DNA of 64,000 bases from Rugosimonospora acidiphila (GCF_039543385.1 NZ_BAABJQ010000035.1:1-64000); one strand, 5' to 3'; counted from the first letter of the stretch, positions 34,858 to 46,258 are shown. Numbers and translations are program-made. Notes: generated by a model from the sequence alone, not told the origin.

Positions 34858-34935
34858 TCATGAGTGGGCGCCAGCCGGCGCGGCGCGACACAGCCGCTTC
34901 TTCCATGAGGATCAGGGCCCAGAGCTGACGATGAG

Positions 34936-34941
34936 CATAAT
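34936..34941 (+). promoter_or_regulatory. -10 element for leaderless argH
   Basis: CATAAT is followed by seven bases and GTG 34949. This suggests that argH has its own promoter in addition to operon read-through. Confidence 0.5.
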
Positions 34942-34948
34942 AGCCAAC

Positions 34949-36388
34949 GTGAACGATCAGTCACTGACCGAAGGCTCGACCCGACTCTGGGGTGGACGGT
35001 TCGCCGGCGGACCGGCCGAGGCGCTGGCCCGGCTCTCCGTGAGCGTGCAGTTCGACTGGAGGCTGGCCCCGTACGACCTGGCCGCCTCCCGCGCGCACGC
35101 CAGGGTGCTGGCCCGTGCCGGCCTGCTGTCCGCCGACGAACTGGGCCGGATGCTGGCCGCGCTGGACGACCTGGAGGCGGCGTGCGCCTCCGGGGAGTTC
35201 CGGCCCACCGTGGACGACGAGGATGTGCACACCGCGCTGGAGCGCGGGCTGCTGGAGCGCCTGGGCACGCTGGGCGGCAAGCTGCGCGCCGGCCGGTCCC
35301 GCAACGACCAGGTGGCCACCGACCTCCGGCTGTACCTGCGCGACCACGCCCGCGGCGTGGCGGCCCGGCTGGTCGAGCTGGCCGACGCGCTGACCGAACA
35401 GGCCGAGCGGCACGTGGAAACGCCCGCGCCCGGCATGACCCACCTGCAACACGCCCAGCCGGTCACCTTCGGCCACCAGCTGCTGGCGCACGTCCAGGCG
35501 CTGCTGCGCGACCTCGACCGGATGCGGGACTGGGACCGCCGGGCGGCGGTCAGCCCGCTGGGCGCCGGCGCGCTGGCCGGCTCGTCGCTGCCGCTGGACC
35601 CGGTGCAGGTCGCTCAGGAGCTGGGCTTCGAGCAGGCCGCGCCGAACTCGATCGACGCGGTGGGCGACCGGGACTTCGTCGCCGAGCTGCTGTTCGTGCT
35701 CGCCCTGGCCGGGGTGCACCTGTCCCGGCTGGGCGAGGAGGTGGTGCTGTGGACCACTCCCGAGTTCGGCTGGGTGGAGCTGGACGACGGGTTCGCGACC
35801 GGCTCGTCGATCATGCCGCAGAAGAAGAACTCGGACATCGCCGAGCTGGCCAGGGGCAAGACCGGCCGGCTGATCGGCGGGCTGGTCTCGGTGCTGACCA
35901 TGCTCAAGGGCCTGCCGCTGGCGTACGACCGGGACATGCAGGAGGACAAGGAGCCGGTCTTCGACGCGGTCGACACGCTGGAGCTGGTGCTGCCGGCGCT
36001 GGCGGGGATGATCTCCACGATGACGGTACGGGTGGACCGGTTGGTCGCCGCCGCGCCGCAGGGGTACACGCTGGCCACCGAGGTGGCCGACTGGCTGGTG
36101 CGCCAGGGGGTACCGTTCCGCGACGCGCATGAGATCACCGGACGGCTGGTCGCGCTGGCCGCCGCCCGGGAGTGCGCGCTGGAGGAGGTCTCCGACGACG
36201 ACCTCGCCGCCGTGTCGCCTCGGCTCACGCCGGAGGTGCGGGAGGTGTTGTCGGTGCGGGGCGCGCTTGCCGCCCGGCGTACTCCCGGTTCGACCGGGCC
36301 GGGGCCGGTGGCCGACCAGTTGGTGACCGTGCAGGACCGCCTCGACCAGTGGCGGTCCTGGGCCAGCGAGCGGGTGGTACCCCGCTGA
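34949..36388 (+). CDS. argH: Argininosuccinate lyase
   Basis: Last step of arginine synthesis. Fumarase/ASL signature GSSIMPQKKN with the catalytic-loop Ser, plus TRLWGGRF at the N-terminus. 479 residues from GTG 34949, chosen for the CATAAT box seven bases upstream; an in-frame ATG at 34931 without a good ribosome site would add six residues. argG, expected between argR and argH in some actinobacteria, is absent here. Confidence 0.95.
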   Translation: MNDQSLTEGSTRLWGGRFAGGPAEALARLSVSVQFDWRLAPYDLAASRAHARVLARAGLLSADELGRMLAALDDLEAACASGEFRPTVDDEDVHTALERGLLERLGTLGGKLRAGRSRNDQVATDLRLYLRDHARGVAARLVELADALTEQAERHVETPAPGMTHLQHAQPVTFGHQLLAHVQALLRDLDRMRDWDRRAAVSPLGAGALAGSSLPLDPVQVAQELGFEQAAPNSIDAVGDRDFVAELLFVLALAGVHLSRLGEEVVLWTTPEFGWVELDDGFATGSSIMPQKKNSDIAELARGKTGRLIGGLVSVLTMLKGLPLAYDRDMQEDKEPVFDAVDTLELVLPALAGMISTMTVRVDRLVAAAPQGYTLATEVADWLVRQGVPFRDAHEITGRLVALAAARECALEEVSDDDLAAVSPRLTPEVREVLSVRGALAARRTPGSTGPGPVADQLVTVQDRLDQWRSWASERVVPR

Positions 36389-36999
36389 CACGCCGCGAGC
36401 CGGGCCTCGCCGAGCTGCTGGCCGGCCCCGTCGACCGGGCCGCCCGCGGGCTGCTCGGGTGCCGCTTGGTGGCCGGCGGGGTGACGGTGCGGCTGACCGA
36501 GGTGGAGGCCTACTCGGGTACCGGCCTGGACCCGGCGTCACACGCGCACCGCGGGCGTACCCCGCGCAACGCGGTGATGTTCGGGCCGGCCGGGTACGCG
36601 TACGTGTACTTCACGTACGGCATGCACTGGTGCGTGAACGTCGTGTGCGGCGTGGAGGGCGAGGCCTCGGCGGTGCTGCTCCGGGCGGGGTCCATTGTGG
36701 ATGGTCTGGAAACGGCCCGGGCGAGACGGGTGGCGGTGCGCCGGGACATCGACCTGGCGCGCGGCCCGGCCCGGCTGTGCGCCACGCTGGGCATCGACCG
36801 GGCGTTCTACGGCACGAACCTGCTGGACGGGTCGGGCCTGGGTCTGCTGCTGCCGCGCGACGGGAAGGTCGGCGAGATCGAGGCGGGGCCGCGGGTCGGG
36901 GTCACGGGCGCGCACGACCTGCCATGGCGCTTCTGGCTCAAGGGCGACCCGACGGTCAGCGCCTACCGCCGCCACGTACCGCGCCGCGCATCGACGTAG
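36385..36999 (+). CDS. 3-methyladenine DNA glycosylase (AAG/MPG family)
   Basis: 204 residues. Excises alkylated purines. The family block is clear: TEVEAYSGTGLDPASHA with catalytic Glu, RNAVMFGPAGYAYVYFTYGMH and the final GVTGAHDLPWRFWLKG. Start codon problem: no ATG or GTG fits. A CTG at 36385 overlaps the argH stop (CTGA) and gives the expected family N-terminus; GTG 36349, inside argH, is the alternative. Coupling to argH is likely either way. Confidence 0.88.
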   Translation: MTRREPGLAELLAGPVDRAARGLLGCRLVAGGVTVRLTEVEAYSGTGLDPASHAHRGRTPRNAVMFGPAGYAYVYFTYGMHWCVNVVCGVEGEASAVLLRAGSIVDGLETARARRVAVRRDIDLARGPARLCATLGIDRAFYGTNLLDGSGLGLLLPRDGKVGEIEAGPRVGVTGAHDLPWRFWLKGDPTVSAYRRHVPRRAST

Positions 37000-37031
37000 C
37001 CATGCGAGCGGAAGATCTGCCAGGGCTGGGC

Positions 37032-37184
37032 TCATGCGGCCCTTCCCACCTGGAAGGACGTCACCAGGGGGGTGGCCTCGATGGTCGGTTGTGAGACCTC
37101 CTCGAGGTATGCCTCGACCGCTTCCCGCAGGTTGGTCATGAACGTCCGACCATCGAGACCCTCCTGACCTGAAAGGTCAACGCG
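37032..37184 (-). pseudogene. HicB antitoxin remnant (with vestigial hicA start)
   Basis: The frame ending at 37032 encodes about 50 residues, including GLDGRTFMTNLREAVEAYLEE and a C-terminal PLVTSFQVGRAA. This resembles the HicB C-terminus (LREAVELYLEE..., LLTTFEV). The N-terminal half is missing (TGA just upstream). An overlapping ATG (GCATGAGC) reads MSPALA, like HicA starts, then diverges where it meets the antisense of the glycosylase gene. It looks like the remains of a deleted hicBA toxin-antitoxin pair. Confidence 0.55.
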
Positions 37185-37226
37185 TCATCCTACGAGTTCG
37201 AGGCTTTTGGGAGGGGAGCCAACGTG

Positions 37227-37283
37227 TTGACATGCAGCCGTCTGGCTGCCTAATGTGGTGACATGCAGCCGAACGGTTGCATG
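37227..37283 (+). promoter_or_regulatory. Promoter and ArsR-type operators
   Basis: Consensus promoter TTGACA (37227-37232), 18-bp spacer, TAATGT (37251-37256). Two palindromes share the same half-site: GCAGCC-GTCT-GGCTGC (37234-37249) in the spacer and CATGCAGCCGAACGGTTGCATG (22 bp with one mismatched pair, 37262-37283) at the transcription start. The arrangement predicts repression by the ArsR protein encoded just downstream. Confidence 0.75.
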
Positions 37284-37303
37284 TTGGCATCGGTCGGAGC
37301 CGG

Positions 37304-38140
37304 ATGGACGAGGTTTTCAAGGCGCTCGCGGACGCGAATCGCCGCCGTTTGCTGGATAGCCTGAACGCCCGCAACGGGCAGAGCCTGCGCGAACTGTGCG
37401 CCGGCCTGGACATGGCCCGGCAGTCGGTCAGCAAGCACCTGGCGGTGCTGGAGGCCGCCAACCTGGTGACCACGCTGTGGCGAGGCCGGGAGAAGCTGCA
37501 CTACCTGAACGCGGCGCCGATCAATGCGGTCGCCGAGCGCTGGATCCACCGGTACGACCGGGAGCGGGCACGCGTGCTCGCCGATCTGACGACAGCATTG
37601 GAGCAGGCATCAATGAGCGATTCGGCATTCGTGTACACGACCTACATCAACACCACCCCGGAACGGCTCTGGCGGGGGCTGACCGATCCGACGTTCACCC
37701 GCCGCTACTGGGGGGGACTGGCTCTCGAGTCGGAGTGGACGGTGGGGGCACCCATGGTCTGGGAGGAGAACGGGGTGAGGACCACCGACCCCGCCCAGGT
37801 CGTCATCGAGTCCGACCCGTACCGCCGGCTGTCCTACTCGTGGCACACGTTCACGCCGGAGTGGGCGCGGTCCCACGGGATCGATGACGAGGCGCTCGCC
37901 AGGCTGGCCGCCGAGCGCCGGTCGACGGTGACCTTCGACATCGAACCCCAGGGGCGGCTGGTCAAGCTGACCGTCGTGCACGACGACCTGGAACCCGGCG
38001 GCACCCTACAGGGGATGATCAGCCAGGGCTGGCCACACGTGCTGTCCAACCTCAAGACCCTGCTGGAGACCGGCGAGGCGCTGCCCGCCGCCGGCGAGCC
38101 CGAACCGGTCGGAGCCCGACCGGGCGAGCGAGTGTCCTAA
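37304..38140 (+). CDS. ArsR-family HTH fused to an AHSA1/SRPBCC domain
   Basis: 278 residues. Residues 1-95 are an ArsR winged helix (MDEVFKALADANRRRLLDSL...ARQSVSKHLAVLEAANLV). Residues about 105-260 are an AHSA1-type SRPBCC domain (FVYTTYINTTPERLWRGLTDPTFTRRYWGG by segments). No metal-binding CxC is seen, so the signal is probably a hydrophobic ligand in the SRPBCC cavity; this is inference. These two domains are usually separate adjacent genes. ATG 37304 has GGAGCC; ATG 37277 lies inside the operator. Confidence 0.88.
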   Translation: MDEVFKALADANRRRLLDSLNARNGQSLRELCAGLDMARQSVSKHLAVLEAANLVTTLWRGREKLHYLNAAPINAVAERWIHRYDRERARVLADLTTALEQASMSDSAFVYTTYINTTPERLWRGLTDPTFTRRYWGGLALESEWTVGAPMVWEENGVRTTDPAQVVIESDPYRRLSYSWHTFTPEWARSHGIDDEALARLAAERRSTVTFDIEPQGRLVKLTVVHDDLEPGGTLQGMISQGWPHVLSNLKTLLETGEALPAAGEPEPVGARPGERVS

Positions 38141-39348
38141 CGAGACGATCGGCCCGCGGCACCGAGCTGCGCCGGATCGGACTTGCCGCCGAACATGGCC
38201 AGGAGGGCACGCACCGCGGGCCGGTCGGCCGCGCCGGCGAAGCTGACCTCGCTGCGGCACAGCCTCATGAACACGCGCCAACCGGGCGGCGTGGCCAGCG
38301 CGCGGTGGAACAGGCCCGGGTGGCGGATGAACGCGGACAGCAGCCGCCGCCCCGCCCGCATCTCGGGGATCAGCACCCGGTTCACGTCCGCGGCGTACCG
38401 GTCCAGGGCGCGGTCGAACTCCGCCTCGGTACCGGTGCCCGTGGCGGCCGCGGCCGCGGCGGCGGCTCCGGCGAAGGCGCCGGAGCGCAGGGCGAAGCTG
38501 ATTCCCTCTCGCGTCCAGGGTTCCAGCAGCCCGGCCGCGTCACCGGCGATGACGACCCGACCCCGGCGCAGCGGGGAGTCGGCCGCCCGGCACCGGGTGA
38601 GGTGGCCGGAGTCGTGGACCGGCTGGTAGGACGCCAACCCGAGGCGCTCGACGAACCGCCGCAGGTACGCGCGGGTCTCCTCGCCCCGGCCGCGGGCGGC
38701 GATGACGCCCACCGTGAGCCGGTCCGACTTGGGGAACACCCAGCCGTACGAGCCGGGCATCGGGCCCCAGTCCAGCAGTACCCGGCCGCGCCACCGCTCA
38801 CGTACCGGGTCCGGCACCGGCACCTCGACCTCGAGCCCGAGGTCCACCTGTTCGAACCGGGCGCCGGCGTGCCGGGCGCTGACGCCGGACGAGCCGTCGG
38901 TGCCCACGAGGACCCGGGCGCACACCTCCCGGCCGTCGGCCAGCCGCGCGACGGCGGCGCCGTCGGCCTGGTCGATCGCGCGCACCATCGAATCCTGCTG
39001 GATGGTGACCCCGGCCTCGGTCGCGCGCCGTTGAAGGGCGTCGTCGAACTCGTCGCGCAGCACCATCCGCAGCAGCGGTCGCGCGTCGTCGCGCCGGGTG
39101 AACTCCCGGCCGCCGTCGTGGGTGGCGGTGACCGCGTGGATCTCGTCGCGTTCGGGAACGGTGATCCACGGCGCGACGGTGGCCAGCGACGCGCCGATCA
39201 GGCCGCCGCCGCAGGTCTTGTACCGGGGGTAGCTCGACCGTTCCAGGACCACTGTCCGGGCGCCGGCGGTCGCCGCGGTGATCGCCGCCGCCAGCCCGGC
39301 CGGCCCGCCGCCGACTACGGCGACGTCCCACTCCTCGCGCTTGGACAT
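38137..39348 (-). CDS. Geranylgeranyl reductase family FAD-dependent oxidoreductase
   Basis: 403 residues. FAD-binding VVGGGPAGLAAA (N-terminus), YPRYKTCGGGL family signature near residue 42 and GDAAGLLEPWTREGI in the second FAD motif. Members saturate isoprenoid chains (e.g. menaquinone or lipid tails) or act as halogenase-like flavoproteins; the substrate is unknown. TAGGCT at 39355-39360 lies six bases before the ATG (reverse strand), indicating a leaderless transcript. It converges with the ArsR gene, with stops overlapping. Confidence 0.87.
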   Translation of the reverse strand: MSKREEWDVAVVGGGPAGLAAAITAATAGARTVVLERSSYPRYKTCGGGLIGASLATVAPWITVPERDEIHAVTATHDGGREFTRRDDARPLLRMVLRDEFDDALQRRATEAGVTIQQDSMVRAIDQADGAAVARLADGREVCARVLVGTDGSSGVSARHAGARFEQVDLGLEVEVPVPDPVRERWRGRVLLDWGPMPGSYGWVFPKSDRLTVGVIAARGRGEETRAYLRRFVERLGLASYQPVHDSGHLTRCRAADSPLRRGRVVIAGDAAGLLEPWTREGISFALRSGAFAGAAAAAAAATGTGTEAEFDRALDRYAADVNRVLIPEMRAGRRLLSAFIRHPGLFHRALATPPGWRVFMRLCRSEVSFAGAADRPAVRALLAMFGGKSDPAQLGAAGRSSR

Positions 39349-39354
39349 CGCACG

Positions 39355-39360
39355 AGCCTA
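39355..39360 (-). promoter_or_regulatory. -10 element for leaderless reductase gene
   Basis: TAGGCT on the reverse strand, six bases before ATG 39348. Confidence 0.55.
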
Positions 39361-39485
39361 CGGGGCGCCCCCAGCGACTGCTCGACCGGCGGGTGTTCGC
39401 GGCCGGGCGACCGGTCGGAAAACTGGAGTAGGCCAGCTCCGGTACTAAGATTACGAGGACGACCATCGATGAACCGGGGGTAGCG

Positions 39486-40325
39486 GTGAGCGGTCGAGAG
39501 CCGATGTCCGAGGTGGACGCACAGAAGCTGCTGGCGGAGCTGGACACCTCGGTGGCCCACCCGGCCCGGCGGTACAACTACTGGCTCGGCGGCACGGACA
39601 ACTTCCCCGCCGACCGGGCGTCCGGCGACGCCATCGCCGGGGTGTTCCCCACCATCCGGACGGCGGTCATCGAGAACCGCCGGTTCCAGCGCCGGGCCGT
39701 CAGCTTCCTGGCCGGCGAGGTCGGCCTGCGCCAGTTCCTCGACATCGGCACCGGGATCCCCACCGCCGACAACACCCACCTGGTGGCCCAGGCGGTCGAT
39801 CCGTCCTGCCGGGTGGTCTACGTCGACAACGACCCGATCGTGCTGGCCCACTCCCGGGCGCTGCTGACCAGCTCGCCGGAGGGCGCCACCGCGTACCTCG
39901 ACGCCGACATCCGGGAACCCGACTCGATCCTGAGCGACCCGGAGCTGCTGGGCACCCTCGACCTGACCCGGCCGGTCGGGCTGATGGTGGTGGCCGTGCT
40001 GCACTTCCTCAAGGACTCGGACGACCCGTACGCGGCGATCGCCCGGCTGGTCGAGGCCATGCCCTCCGGCAGCTACCTGACCGTCACGCACGCCACCAAC
40101 GACTACCTGTCGCCGGAGACCGCCGCGGCGGTGGACGACACCGACCGCGACCAGGTGCCCTTCCAGTTCCGTTCGCGCGAACAGTTCGCGGGTTTCCTGG
40201 ACGGTCTGGAACTGGTGGAGCCGGGCATCGTGTCGGTGGCCGAATGGCGCGCCGAGGCCGAGCAGCCGCCCCGCCCGTCGGCCGAGGAGACGTCGGTGTA
40301 CGGGGCGGTCGCCAGGATTCCGTGA
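39486..40325 (+). CDS. SAV2177-type (DUF574) SAM-dependent methyltransferase
   Basis: 279 residues. Actinobacterial DUF574 signatures: ARRYNYWLGGTDNFPADR and ENRRFQRRAVSFLAGE, then the SAM loop FLDIGTGIPTADNTH and VVYVDNDPIV. These proteins are abundant in streptomycete-like genomes; substrates are unknown. GTG 39486 has GGGGGTAG upstream. TAAGAT at 39446-39451 is a possible -10. Confidence 0.92.
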   Translation: MSGREPMSEVDAQKLLAELDTSVAHPARRYNYWLGGTDNFPADRASGDAIAGVFPTIRTAVIENRRFQRRAVSFLAGEVGLRQFLDIGTGIPTADNTHLVAQAVDPSCRVVYVDNDPIVLAHSRALLTSSPEGATAYLDADIREPDSILSDPELLGTLDLTRPVGLMVVAVLHFLKDSDDPYAAIARLVEAMPSGSYLTVTHATNDYLSPETAAAVDDTDRDQVPFQFRSREQFAGFLDGLELVEPGIVSVAEWRAEAEQPPRPSAEETSVYGAVARIP

Positions 40326-40332
40326 GCCGGCT

Positions 40333-40346
40333 GGTGCGCGCGCACC
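40333..40346. terminator. Palindrome between convergent genes
   Basis: GGTGCGCGCGCACC, a perfect 14-bp palindrome in the 24-bp gap between converging stops; candidate bidirectional terminator. Confidence 0.4.
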
Positions 40347-40349
40347 CGC

Positions 40350-41228
40350 TCAGTCGAACGAGACGTGGTCGAACGCGAACGGCGTGGCCAGTTCGTCCCG
40401 GCGACGCTTGAGCCCGGCCAACTCGCGCGCCAGGTCACGCTTGTCGTGCAGGGCGGGCTCGGCGATGCCCAGCAGCTTGAGCCGTTCGCCGATCGCCGAG
40501 GTGGCCAGGTCCTCCGCGAGCCGGCTCGGATCGACCCCGCACGAGAAGCGGTGCTGCCGGATCCGGGCCCGCTCGAACAGGCACTGCCCCTCGCGTACGT
40601 CCAGCCACGCCCAGCCCTCGGCGGTGCCGTCGCGCCAGGACACGTTCAGCGCCCGCACGATCGGGTCGACCAGGCGCCCGCTCACGTAGGCGTCGACCGC
40701 CGCCGCGCGGGCGACTGCGCCGAGGTCGTTGACGTACCCCTCCCGGCCGTCGGGCAGCCGGCCGGTGATGTCGCGGTAGCCGGGCGGCTCGCCCCCGGTG
40801 GCCGTGGTGTACGCGTGCGCGTCGAGCACGTACTCGAGGACGCGCCGCGCGAACGCACCGGTACCGTGCGCCGCGGATTCGACGCGCAGCAGCGGCAGGC
40901 CGACGGCCTCGCACACGGCGGCGGTCGCCCGGTCGGCGCGCGCGGCGCCGGCCCCGAGCACCGCCGGGTCACGCAGCTGGACGGCCAGCACCGGAGTCTG
41001 GCCGGCGGCCTCGGCCACCACGAACGCCAGCGGGGTACGCGTGGCGGAACTCCACTGGTGTGCGGTGACGCCCGGCGGCCGGCCGCGTACCACCTGCCCG
41101 AGTCTGCGGTCGGGCCGCACGAGCAGGCCGGCGCGCTCGAAGGCGGCGGTGTCGCCGACCCCGTTCGGCATCGAGACTGGGTGCAGCCAGGCGTCCGGCT
41201 CGGTGCTCGCCAGCCGATCTCTGATCAC
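40350..41228 (-). CDS. DUF2726-like protein
   Basis: 292 residues from GTG 41228 (GGGAGGAG upstream). Residues about 22-115 (FERAGLLVRPDRRLGQVVRG..., FVVAEAAGQTPVLAVQLRD, GLPLLRVES) have the strand pattern of DUF2726, a domain related to restriction-endonuclease-like folds. The rest is helical, with a C-terminal acidic/basic coil (ARELAGLKRRRDELA). No catalytic motif can be assigned with confidence and no partner gene is adjacent. TACCAT (41271-41276, reverse) may be its -10. Confidence 0.55.
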   Translation of the reverse strand: MIRDRLASTEPDAWLHPVSMPNGVGDTAAFERAGLLVRPDRRLGQVVRGRPPGVTAHQWSSATRTPLAFVVAEAAGQTPVLAVQLRDPAVLGAGAARADRATAAVCEAVGLPLLRVESAAHGTGAFARRVLEYVLDAHAYTTATGGEPPGYRDITGRLPDGREGYVNDLGAVARAAAVDAYVSGRLVDPIVRALNVSWRDGTAEGWAWLDVREGQCLFERARIRQHRFSCGVDPSRLAEDLATSAIGERLKLLGIAEPALHDKRDLARELAGLKRRRDELATPFAFDHVSFD

Positions 41229-41368
41229 GCGGTCCGTGCTCCTCCCGCCATGCCGCCCCAGGACTGACGCAATGGTAGGGACGTTGGGCGGTGCGGGGTC
41301 GGCGGGGGCGATGGTTCACAACAGCGGCACCTTGGCGGTGAAGGCGACGGGCGCGCCCCGCGGGCGGG

Positions 41369-42022
41369 TCAGCTCGGTGGGCTGGCGACCGGGTCCACCG
41401 AGGACTCGGTCGGTGAGGGTAGGCAGCCGACTCCGCTCTGCGCGTGGATGCTGATGCTGATCGTGCCCTCTCGGTCAAAAGGCGACGTGGGCGAGGGCGC
41501 CGCGCCCCCGCGGGGAGCGGTCCCCTGTGAAGGGCCGATCCAGCGCTCATCGATCCAGAGGAAGCTCGGTACGCCGTCGATGTTCTTGCAGTAGAACAGC
41601 CCCGCCTGGTAGTCACCCGGGATCACCTGCGGGAAGTCCGCCTGCTGCGGCATCCACCCTCGACCCCGCAGGCCCGCGTCGTACATGGCGGTGATCTGGT
41701 CCTGGCCGAAGCTCACGCCGAGGTCGAAGGTTGCCGCGACCTTGGTCGAGGTGTCACCGACGTAGGCGTCCTGCTCCTTGCCGCGGACCGTCACCTTTTC
41801 GGTCAACCGCTGACATCCCCTCTCGGATGTCGGACTGCCCTGCAAGGTCGCGTACGGGGGTACGAATCGAAACACCGGCTCGGCCCTGAACGCGGCCAGT
41901 AGCGCGTCCTCGTTCGGGGGCGGCTGGCAGTCACTGGCCGAACGCGAATGCCAGACGTAGGCGGCGACGCCGGCGAGCAGGCACACCACCACGGCGCTGA
42001 TCGAGACCGATTTTCTCCCCAT
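41369..42022 (-). CDS. Membrane-anchored or secreted hypothetical protein
   Basis: 217 residues. An N-terminal membrane segment (about 6-24; SISAVVVCLLAGVAAYVW) is followed by an extracytoplasmic domain with five cysteines and a Pro/Ser-rich tail. No family recognised. TAGATT (42030-42035, reverse) lies seven bases before ATG 42022, so it is probably leaderless. A TTG at 42049 would extend it by nine residues without a ribosome site. Confidence 0.65.
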   Translation of the reverse strand: MGRKSVSISAVVVCLLAGVAAYVWHSRSASDCQPPPNEDALLAAFRAEPVFRFVPPYATLQGSPTSERGCQRLTEKVTVRGKEQDAYVGDTSTKVAATFDLGVSFGQDQITAMYDAGLRGRGWMPQQADFPQVIPGDYQAGLFYCKNIDGVPSFLWIDERWIGPSQGTAPRGGAAPSPTSPFDREGTISISIHAQSGVGCLPSPTESSVDPVASPPS

Positions 42023-42097
42023 CTGCCGGAATCTACCCGACGCCGGCAAGGCGCCGCCTCACTCCACAATGGACGATTGGCTCGGGCAGGGCACCCG

Positions 42098-44226
42098 CTA
42101 CCTCGGGCTGAGCCAGAGCACGCCCAGGGGCGGTACCCGCAGGGACGCCGACGCCGGCAGGCCGTGCAGGGGCAGCGGCTCCGCCTGTACCGCGCCGAGA
42201 TTGCCCACGCCCGACCCGCCGTAGCTCTGCGAATCCGTGTTGATCATCTCCGTCCAGGTGCCCGCCACCGGCAGTCCCAGCCGGTACCCCTCGTGCGGCA
42301 CGGCCGAGAAGTTGGCCACGCACACCAGCGGCGACCCGTCGGCGGCCAGGCGCATGAACGCGATGGTGTTGTTGCTCGCGTCGTCACCGACGATCCAGCG
42401 GAACCCGTCCGGCGAGGTGTCCCGCGACCACAGCGGCGGGCAGGCGCGGTAGGCGGTGTTGAGGTCGCCCACCAGCCGCTGCACCCCGGCGCGTTGCGGG
42501 TCCTCCAGCAGGCCCCAGTCCAGCCCGCGGATCTCGCTCCACTCCTGGTCGTCGGCCAGCTCGCAGCCCATGAACAGCAACTGCTTGCCCGGGTGCGCCC
42601 ACATGTACGCCAGCAGCGCCCGGGCGCTGGCCAGCCGGCGCCAGGTGTCGCCGGGCATCTTGCCGGTCAGCGAGCCCTTGCCGTGCACCACCTCGTCGTG
42701 GCTGATCGGCAGCACGTAGTTCTCGCTCCACGCGTACACCAGCGAGAAGGTCAGCTGATTGTGGTGGTACTGCCGGTGCACCGGGTCCTTGGCCAGATAG
42801 TCCAGGGTGTCGTGCATCCAGCCCATGTTCCACTTGAAGCCGAAGCCCAGCCCGCCGGCCGTGGTCGGCCGGGTCACCCCGGGCCAGGCGGTGGACTCCT
42901 CGGCCACCATCAGGATGCCGGGGTGGTGCCGGTACGCGGTGGCGTTGACCTCCTGCAGCAGCCCGATCGCCTCGAGGTTCTCCCGGCCGCCGTACTGGTT
43001 GGGTTCCCACTCGCCCTCGTTGCGCGAGTAGTCGAGGTAGAGCATGGAGGCGACGGCGTCCACGCGCAGGCCGTCGACGTGGAACTCGTCGAGCCAGTAC
43101 AGCGCGTTGGCGACCAGGAAGTTACGGACCTCCCGGCGGCCGTAGTCGAACACGTACGTGCCCCAGTCCGGGTGCTCGCCGCGGCGGCGGTCGGGATGCT
43201 CGTACAGCGGCGTGCCGTCGAACCGGGCCAGCGCCCAGTCGTCGCGCGGGAAGTGGGCCGGCACCCAGTCGAGGATGACCCCGATGCCGGCCTGGTGCAG
43301 TCGGTCCACCAGGTGGCGCAGGTCGTCCGGCTCACCGAAGCGGGAGGTGGGCGCGTAATACCCGGTGACCTGGTATCCCCACGAGCCGCCGAACGGGTGC
43401 TCCATCACCGGCAGGAACTCCACGTGCGTGAACCCCAGCTCCACCACGTACTCGGTGAGCTGGTCGGCCAGTTCGCGGTAGGACAGTCCGGGACGCCAGG
43501 AGCCGAGGTGCACCTCGTACACGCTGATCGGTTCCTGGTGCGGTACGGAACGGGCCCGCCGCTCCATCCAGGTCGCATCGGCCCAGTCGTAGCGGGAGCG
43601 GTACACGACGGAGGCGGTGGCGGGCGGGACCTCGGTGTGCGCGGCGAGCGGGTCGGCCTTGTCGTGCCAGCCGCCGTCGGGGCCGAGAATCCGGTACTTG
43701 TACCGCTGGCCGGGCGCGGCGGCGGGCACGAACAGCTCCCAGACGCCGGTGGAGCCCATGGAGCGCATGGGCCAGCCGTCGTACGCGCCCCAGCCGGTGA
43801 AGTCGCCGACCACCCGTACCGCGCGGGCGTTGGGCGCCCACACCGTGAAGGCCACGCCGTCCGCGTGCGGCTGCGCGCCGAGCACCGACCAGAGCCGTTC
43901 GTGGCGGCCCTCCGAGATCAGGTGAAGGTCCAGCTCGCCGATGGTCGGCGGGTACCGGTACGGGTCGTCGACGCGCTGCCCGTCCACGTCCAGCCGGTAG
44001 TCCAGCACCTGGCCGGGCACGGCGGCCTCGAACACGCCCGCCTCGTGCAGCCGGCGCATCGGGTACCGCCCGCCCTCGGCGAGCACGGCGACCTCGCCGG
44101 CCTCGCGCCGGTAGGTCCGGATGACGGTGCGCGCGTCACCGGGGCCGTCGTCGCCCGGGTGCGCGCCCAGCAGCGCGTGCGGGTCGTGAGTCTCGCCACT
44201 GATCAGGGCGCCTACCAGGTTGTCCA

Positions 44227-44227
<1 letters not shown>
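42098..44227 (-). CDS. glgB: 1,4-alpha-glucan branching enzyme
   Basis: GH13 branching enzyme, 709 residues. An N-terminal extra module (about 1-110), a CBM48 domain (about 115-215), then the (beta/alpha)8 barrel with nucleophile D390 (DGLRVDAVASMLYLDY) and acid/base E443 (VAEEST), and a C-terminal beta domain. Introduces alpha-1,6 branches into the glucan made by GlgE. ATG overlaps the glgE stop (ATGA). Confidence 0.97.
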
Positions 44228-46200
<1,973 letters not shown>

Positions 46201-46206
46201 CGTCTC

Positions 46207-46212
46207 AACGTA
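46207..46212 (-). promoter_or_regulatory. -10 element for leaderless glgE
   Basis: TACGTT on the reverse strand, six bases before ATG 46200. Confidence 0.5.
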
Positions 46213-46258
46213 AACCAGCCGGGCGCGGATCTCTCGCCGAGCGGATCGGTGCCCGCGC

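Noticed and set aside
36995..37031. An intact hicA toxin gene
   Set aside because: Only about six codons resemble HicA. The frame then runs antisense through the glycosylase gene.
38137..42022. A biosynthetic gene cluster (reductase, methyltransferase, hypothetical)
   Set aside because: No synthase, synthetase or carrier protein is present and the genes lie on alternating strands with separate promoters.
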